From: JAAYAE01 sp963678395
GTDB taxonomy: Bacteria; Bacillota; Negativicutes; Acidaminococcales; Acidaminococcaceae
Assembly: GCA_963678395.1 (NCBI GenBank)
Contig: OY782827.1
Span: 1,550,001-1,614,000 of the forward strand
DNA length: 64,000 nucleotides
Direction of reading: 5' to 3'
Numbering within the stretch: position 1 is the first letter of the stretch; every line of letters begins with the position of its first letter. This document shows, in pieces, positions 56,912-64,000 of this stretch. Below the pieces are notes generated by a model. It made no database searches, was not told the origin of the DNA, and worked only from the letters and a program-made list of their open reading frames with translations. The position numbers and the translations under genes were made by a program.

Positions 56912-58108
56912 CTATAAGCTTTTTTCTATACGTTGCATTGCTTCTATAGTTCCTTCACGACTACCAAAAGCAGTGAGGCGCAAATACTTTTCACCCATAG
57001 TACCAAAACCAGCTCCTGGTGTGCCAACTATAGCAAGTTTTTCTAATAAATAGTCAAAAAATTTCCAAGAACTCATGCCATTAGGACATTGCAACCAAAT
57101 ATACGGCGAATATATTCCACCAAAATATTTAATACCTTTTTTATCCAAAGTAGCCATCATAATGCGGGCATTCTCACGATAAAACGCTAATACTTCACCG
57201 CATTCTTTTATACCTTCTTCTGAAAATGCTGCTTCAGCGCCACGCTGGATAATATATGGAACACCATTGAATTTTGTTGTTTGGCGCCTTAGCCACATTT
57301 TATTTAACTCCATTAAAGTACCATTACCTGATTTACGTTTCAAAGCATGCGGTACAACTGTATAGCCACAACGAGTACCTGTAAAACCTGCTGTCTTAGA
57401 TAAAGAACATAACTCAATAGCACATTTTTTAGCATCTTCCACCACATAAATACTACGTGGAATTTCAGGATTAGTTACAAAAGCTTCATACGCAGCATCA
57501 TACAAAATAACACTGTCATTTTTCAAAGCATAAGCAACCCATTCTTCTAATTGCTCTTTTGTGTAAGCAGCTCCTGTGGGATTATTAGGAGAACACAAAT
57601 AAATAACATCAGCAACTATATTATTGTCAGGCATAGGCAAGAAATTGTTTTCAGGAGTTCCCTGGATATAAACAATCTTACGGCCTCTCATAATATTAGT
57701 ATCAACATAAACAGGGTAAACAGGATCAGGTACTAATATAGTATTCACGTCACTGAAAATATCGGTAATATTGCCACAATCACTTTTAGCGCCATCGCTA
57801 ATGAATATCTCACTAGTTTCTAATTGCACACCAATCTTATTATAATATTTAACCAAGGCTTCATGAAGAAAATCATATCCTTGTTCCGGGCCATAACCGC
57901 GAAAAGTTTCTTTAACGCCCATTTCTTCTACTGCTTTTTTCATAGCATTAACTACAACTTTTGCTAGAGGTAATGTAACATCACCAATCCCCATACGTAT
58001 AATTTTTTTATCAGGATTTTCCTTTTCATATGTTGCTACTTTTGCTGCAATTTGTGAGAACAAATAACTCTCCTTCAAATTGCTATAGTTTTCATTCATT
58101 ATTGCCAT
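56912..58108 (-). CDS. dapL: LL-diaminopimelate aminotransferase
   Basis: 398 residues. DapL converts tetrahydrodipicolinate directly to LL-diaminopimelate, bypassing the succinylase or acetylase steps. It is a fold-type I PLP enzyme, with IRMGIGDVTLPLAKVVVNAM at the N-terminus, FRGYGPEQGYDFLHEALVKY, ISDGAKSDCGNITDIF, YLCSPNNPTGAAYTKEQLEE and ELCSLSKTAGFTGTRCGYTV, which carries the PLP lysine. ATG 58108 follows AGAGGGG. It lies 28 bases after dapF, so the pair supplies meso-diaminopimelate for peptidoglycan and lysine. Confidence 0.95.
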   Translation of the reverse strand: MAIMNENYSNLKESYLFSQIAAKVATYEKENPDKKIIRMGIGDVTLPLAKVVVNAMKKAVEEMGVKETFRGYGPEQGYDFLHEALVKYYNKIGVQLETSEIFISDGAKSDCGNITDIFSDVNTILVPDPVYPVYVDTNIMRGRKIVYIQGTPENNFLPMPDNNIVADVIYLCSPNNPTGAAYTKEQLEEWVAYALKNDSVILYDAAYEAFVTNPEIPRSIYVVEDAKKCAIELCSLSKTAGFTGTRCGYTVVPHALKRKSGNGTLMELNKMWLRRQTTKFNGVPYIIQRGAEAAFSEEGIKECGEVLAFYRENARIMMATLDKKGIKYFGGIYSPYIWLQCPNGMSSWKFFDYLLEKLAIVGTPGAGFGTMGEKYLRLTAFGSREGTIEAMQRIEKSL

Positions 58109-58136
58109 AATTACCAATCCCCTCTATAAATTCTAA

Positions 58137-59012
58137 TTATTTTTTTGCAATTTCATCCGGTATATCAATTTCTCCTTCAAACACCAATGTAGCTGGACCT
58201 TTCAAGAAAATATGATTATCAGACTTGCAATTTACTTGTAACTTACCACCTTTAACAAGTACATTTAAATACTCATCTTTTTTGCCTGCATGCCCTAAAG
58301 CAATAGTTACATATGCCACTGCACATGCCCCTGTTCCACAAGCCCAAGTTTCACCACTGCCACGTTCCCAAACGCGAAATTTAACAGTATTTTCATCAAT
58401 TATTTGGACAAATTCCACGTTGGTACGTTCAGGAAATAAAGGATGATTTTCTATTTTAGGACCAATATCAGAAAGGGCTACCTTATCTACGTCCTCCACA
58501 AAGATAACAAAATGAGGATTTCCCATAGAAACAGCCGTGCCATTATAGACCACATCATGTGCAGCATCAATTGCTAGACCTTGATCCATGAAAACATAAT
58601 GGTCACTAATCATAGGAATATCTTTGGTTATAACAATTGGCTCTCCCATATCAACCACGGCCTCTGTAACTTTTCCGTCCACTACGGTCGTCTCAATAGT
58701 TTTAATACCACCCAAAGTTTCTAATGTAATTGTAGTTTTATCTGTAAGACCTTTATCATACACGTATTTAGCAATACAGCGTGTACCATTACCACACATT
58801 TTTCCTTCTGAAGCATCTGCGTTAAACATACGCATTTTAAAATCTGCTACTTCTGATGGGCAAATACAAATCAATCCATCAGAACCAATGTCGAAACGTC
58901 TATGGCTCACATATTCAGAAATTGCATTAGGATTTTGCAATTCATTTTCCATACAATTAACATATACATAGTCATTACCACAGCCATGCATCTTTGTAAA
59001 CTTCATCTTCAT
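58137..59012 (-). CDS. dapF: Diaminopimelate epimerase
   Basis: 291 residues. DapF converts LL- to meso-diaminopimelate by a two-cysteine mechanism. Both are present: SEGKMCGNGTRCIAKYV and GETWACGTGACAVAYV. MKFTKMHGCGNDYVYVNC starts the fold, and VSMGNPHFVIFVEDVDKV lies in the middle. ATG 59012 follows GGAGG; the upstream ATG at 59042 would add ten residues without a better site. It is the first gene of dapF-dapL, divergent from ptsHI. Confidence 0.96.
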   Translation of the reverse strand: MKMKFTKMHGCGNDYVYVNCMENELQNPNAISEYVSHRRFDIGSDGLICICPSEVADFKMRMFNADASEGKMCGNGTRCIAKYVYDKGLTDKTTITLETLGGIKTIETTVVDGKVTEAVVDMGEPIVITKDIPMISDHYVFMDQGLAIDAAHDVVYNGTAVSMGNPHFVIFVEDVDKVALSDIGPKIENHPLFPERTNVEFVQIIDENTVKFRVWERGSGETWACGTGACAVAYVTIALGHAGKKDEYLNVLVKGGKLQVNCKSDNHIFLKGPATLVFEGEIDIPDEIAKK

Positions 59013-59172
59013 TTTTGTCCCTCCTTCGTCTTTTTGCTCCAAATGTCTTAAAACTTATTATACCTAATTTCTTTATAAAAAGAAAGTCATTACACATATT
59101 TGCCCACTTTCACCTTATATAATGGTACAATATGTTCATCTAATTCACCAAACATTATTGGAGGTCAACATC

Positions 59173-59430
59173 ATGAAAATATTCACCTATACTATTAAAG
59201 ATGCCAAAGGTATACACGCAAGACCGGCTGCTATATTGGTAGGAGAAGCTAAACATTTTAATTCCACCATAAATATTACGGCAAATAACAAAGTTGGCGA
59301 TTTAAAACGCATTTTTTCTATCATGTCGCTAGGCGTAACAGTTGGAACAACTATAACTATTACTCTAGAGGGTAACGATGAGGAATCTGGTTTTTTAGCT
59401 ATAAAAAATTGTCTGGAAACAAACTTATAG
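59173..59430 (+). CDS. ptsH: Phosphocarrier protein HPr
   Basis: 85 residues. The active-site histidine 15 is in KGIHARPAAILV, so the protein can accept phosphate from enzyme I. At residue 46, where Firmicutes HPr has the regulatory serine phosphorylated by HPr kinase, the sequence is LKRIFSIMSLG with arginine instead. The usual MSLG helix follows. This suggests that HprK/CcpA-type control does not act through it. ATG 59173 follows GGAGGTCAACATC. ptsI follows 36 bases later. No sugar-specific PTS component is in the window. Confidence 0.94.
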   Translation: MKIFTYTIKDAKGIHARPAAILVGEAKHFNSTINITANNKVGDLKRIFSIMSLGVTVGTTITITLEGNDEESGFLAIKNCLETNL

Positions 59431-59466
59431 TGGCATTAATTTACTAAACTTACGAGGAGTCAACTC

Positions 59467-61086
59467 ATGATAATATTAAAAGGTCAGCGTGTTTTTGATG
59501 ACATTGCAATCGGCCCTATAACTATTTATACCCCTTCTTTAAACAACTTCAAACAACAAGGCAGTACTAATTTTGAAAATGAGTTGCTACGCTTTCAAAC
59601 AGCAAGACAGGCAGCCATTGAAGATTTAAAAAAACTTTATAAAAAAGCTTTCGAAGCCGTTGGCAAAAAAGATGCAGCTATTTTTGAAGCCCAGCAAATG
59701 ATGCTGGAAGATTTAGACTTTGTTGAATCAATTAGAGCGCTTATCAGCGAGCAAAACATCAGGGCCGAAAAAGCGGTTAATATAGCTGACGAGAAATTTT
59801 CTGCTCTATTTGAAAGTATGGACGACAAATATATGCAAGCAAGAGCTCAGGATGTACATGATATATCTTCAAAACTATTGTTTTTTTTAACTGGTAAACA
59901 CAACCTATTAGCAGCCTTTGGCTCACCTGTTATCTTAGTAGCAGATGAATTATCACCTAGCGAAATTATGCAATTAGATAAAACAAAGGTTTTGGGTTTT
60001 ATTACACAATTTGGCTCTCCAAATTCGCATGCATCTATTTTAGCACGAGCGCTTGGTCTTCCTTCTGTTGTCGCCGTAGATAATTTAATTTTTAATGCTG
60101 CTAACAACATGCTTGCCATCATAGATGGTTTTACAGGGAATATATATCTTGCTCCCGATGAAAAGACTTTAAATGTTATGACTAATAAAATGCGTGCACA
60201 CCAGCATGAAAAATTAACATTAACAAAATTAAAAGGGGAAAAAGCTATAACCAAAGCCGGTAAAGAGATTAAAATTTTTGCTAATATCGGCAGCACTTTA
60301 GATTTGCCTGCTACTCTTGAAAATGATGCCGAAGGTATTGGTCTTTTCCGTAGTGAATTTCTTTATTTAGGAGAAAAAAGTTTTCCTACAGAAGAACAAC
60401 AGTTTATTGCCTATAAAACAGTCGCTAAGGCTATGTCTGGCAAACCCGTCATTATTAGAACCTTAGATATTGGTTCTGACAAAAACCTTCCCTACTTTAA
60501 CTTACCACAAGAAATCAATCCTGCCCTTGGTTGCAGAGCAATTCGGATTTGTCTTCAACAGCCTGAAATTTTTAAAATACAATTGCGTGCTATTTTAAGG
60601 GCGTCAGCGTTTGGTAATATCGCTATTATGTTTCCTATGATTAATTCAGTAGAAGAACTAAAAAATAGTAAAGCAATAGTTGAAAATGTGAAAACTAGCT
60701 TGCAGCAAGAAAACCTCCCTTTTTCTGATAATATTAAAATTGGCACTATGATTGAAACTCCTGCGGCAGCCATTATCAGTGATGATTTAGCTAAAGAAGT
60801 TGACTTTTTTAGTATTGGAACCAATGATCTCACGCAGTACACCTTAGCTATTGACAGACAAAATAAAAATTTAGTCACCTTCTTCAATCCCTATCATAAA
60901 GCAGTGCTAAAATTAATTGAATTAACCGTGAAAAATGCCCACAAAAACGGTATTTCAGTAGGAATTTGTGGTGAGCTAAGTGCAGATACTAAGTTAACAC
61001 AAAAGTTTATCGATTTAGGAGTAGATGAGTTATCTGTATCTCCCGCCTATATTCTAAGGCTAAGAGATAAAATACGCCATTTATGA
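59467..61086 (+). CDS. ptsI: PTS enzyme I (phosphoenolpyruvate-protein phosphotransferase)
   Basis: 539 residues, somewhat shorter than the usual ~570. It transfers phosphate from PEP to HPr. The N-terminal HPr-binding helices are followed by the phospho-histidine site in GSPNSHASILARALGLPSVV. The PEP-binding barrel then shows IGLFRSEFLYLG, RTLDIGSDKNLPYF, NPALGCRAIRICLQQ, MFPMINSVEELK, GTMIETPAAAI, DFFSIGTNDLTQYTLAIDR and GICGELSAD with the catalytic cysteine. The frame reads through T8 and A-rich runs without damage. Confidence 0.95.
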   Translation: MIILKGQRVFDDIAIGPITIYTPSLNNFKQQGSTNFENELLRFQTARQAAIEDLKKLYKKAFEAVGKKDAAIFEAQQMMLEDLDFVESIRALISEQNIRAEKAVNIADEKFSALFESMDDKYMQARAQDVHDISSKLLFFLTGKHNLLAAFGSPVILVADELSPSEIMQLDKTKVLGFITQFGSPNSHASILARALGLPSVVAVDNLIFNAANNMLAIIDGFTGNIYLAPDEKTLNVMTNKMRAHQHEKLTLTKLKGEKAITKAGKEIKIFANIGSTLDLPATLENDAEGIGLFRSEFLYLGEKSFPTEEQQFIAYKTVAKAMSGKPVIIRTLDIGSDKNLPYFNLPQEINPALGCRAIRICLQQPEIFKIQLRAILRASAFGNIAIMFPMINSVEELKNSKAIVENVKTSLQQENLPFSDNIKIGTMIETPAAAIISDDLAKEVDFFSIGTNDLTQYTLAIDRQNKNLVTFFNPYHKAVLKLIELTVKNAHKNGISVGICGELSADTKLTQKFIDLGVDELSVSPAYILRLRDKIRHL

Positions 61087-61116
61087 CAACAAGGGACAGA
61101 CCCCTGCTGTCATAAA
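61082..61116 (+). terminator. Hairpin after ptsI, possible terminator
   Basis: TATGACA / TGTCATA with an inner GGG/CCC pair lies at the ptsI stop codon. The following sequence is A-rich rather than T-rich, so termination on the plus strand is uncertain. Confidence 0.4.
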
Positions 61117-61143
61117 AATCCACGTAAGGCAAAAGAAAGCAAA

Positions 61144-61170
61144 GAAAAAAGACATGCACGAATGCATATC
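61144..61170 (-). terminator. Intrinsic terminator of the rRNA operon
   Basis: On the minus strand GATATGCA / TGCATGTC encloses a TTCG tetraloop and is followed by TTTTTTC, about 10 bases after 5S rRNA. Confidence 0.8.
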
Positions 61171-61177
61171 TTTTTCT

Positions 61178-61293
61178 AACCGGCAATTTCCTATCCTCCC
61201 AGGGCGCTTCCACCCAAGTACTTTCGGCGTTTAAGGGCTTAACTACTGTGTTCGAGATGGGAACAGGTGGGACCCCTTAGCTATCACTACCGG
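61178..61293 (-). rRNA. rrf: 5S ribosomal RNA
   Basis: About 116 bases. It has the conserved CCATCTCGAACACAGTAGTT region and the terminal pairing CCGGTAGTG...ATTGCCGG. It is the last gene of the 16S-23S-5S operon on the minus strand. The spacer to 23S (61294-61449) has no tRNA. Confidence 0.95.
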
Positions 61294-61449
61294 ATTGTTG
61301 AAGGTAAAAACCCTCAAAACTTCAAGAAGAGAACAACTTAAACGAGTTATCTTTTTACTGATGTATTTCTTTTTAATGCTTTGTTTCTTAGACCCGCTTC
61401 CGAAGAAGCGTTATGGTGTAAGCTACGCGTCTTTCCTAAGAAAGCGCTG

Positions 61450-64000
<2,551 letters not shown>

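Overview
The window reads as low-GC DNA from an anaerobic Firmicute. LL-diaminopimelate aminotransferase next to dapF, T-box leaders, KtrAB, pyruvate:ferredoxin oxidoreductase, a biotin-type carboxyltransferase and a group 4 [NiFe]-hydrogenase operon would all suit a Negativicutes-type organism (Acidaminococcales/Selenomonadales). That placement is inference from gene content; no species is recognised. Nearly all genes are on the minus strand.

Layout. 0-9.2 kb: fermentation genes (CaiB/BaiF CoA-transferase, carboxyltransferase, nifJ, pduL, ackA), with IS remnants at 2.4-3.6 kb. 9.4-17.4 kb: an accessory island against a tRNA cluster. It holds a RAYT element, two large dynamin-like GTPase genes, a fragment resembling the radical-SAM maturase HxsC, an IS200-type element and an IS3 element with a 5-bp target duplication. 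17.4-18.0 kb: six tRNAs (Asn, Glu, Val, Pro, Gly, Arg, in transcription order) behind a perfect consensus promoter. 18.0-21.8 kb: a YhcH-family gene, a complete ISLre2-type element, a SIMPL-domain protein and a GNAT acetyltransferase. 21.8-29.1 kb: a six-gene energy-converting hydrogenase operon. 29.2-45.9 kb: housekeeping genes (pheT, pheS with T-box, a SpoU/TrmH methyltransferase, ktrA, ktrB, a c-di-GMP gene, two tRNA-Leu, slt, coaE, mutM, polA, aminotransferase, NUDIX, ybaK). 46-53 kb: trpEGDCFBA behind a T-box plus a second attenuator-like hairpin. 53-61 kb: dipeptidase, DUF819 protein, dapL, dapF, ptsH, ptsI. 61-64 kb: 5S rRNA and the 3' part of 23S rRNA.

The dominant theme is gene decay. 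About fifteen otherwise well-conserved genes carry frameshifts or in-frame stops: the carboxyltransferase, nifJ, pduL, a DUF1847 gene, both dynamin genes, hyfB, hyfC, hyfF, hyfG, a REC-GGDEF-EAL-REC gene, trpG, trpF, trpA and a gene at 53-54 kb. Many indels lie in A/T runs. Yet polA, trpC, slt and ptsI read cleanly through runs of 8-9, and the translation, replication and wall-precursor genes are open. This fits a genome losing hydrogen metabolism, one acetate route and tryptophan synthesis, as in a host-restricted lineage. Draft-sequence error or rescue by slippage cannot be excluded from the sequence alone.
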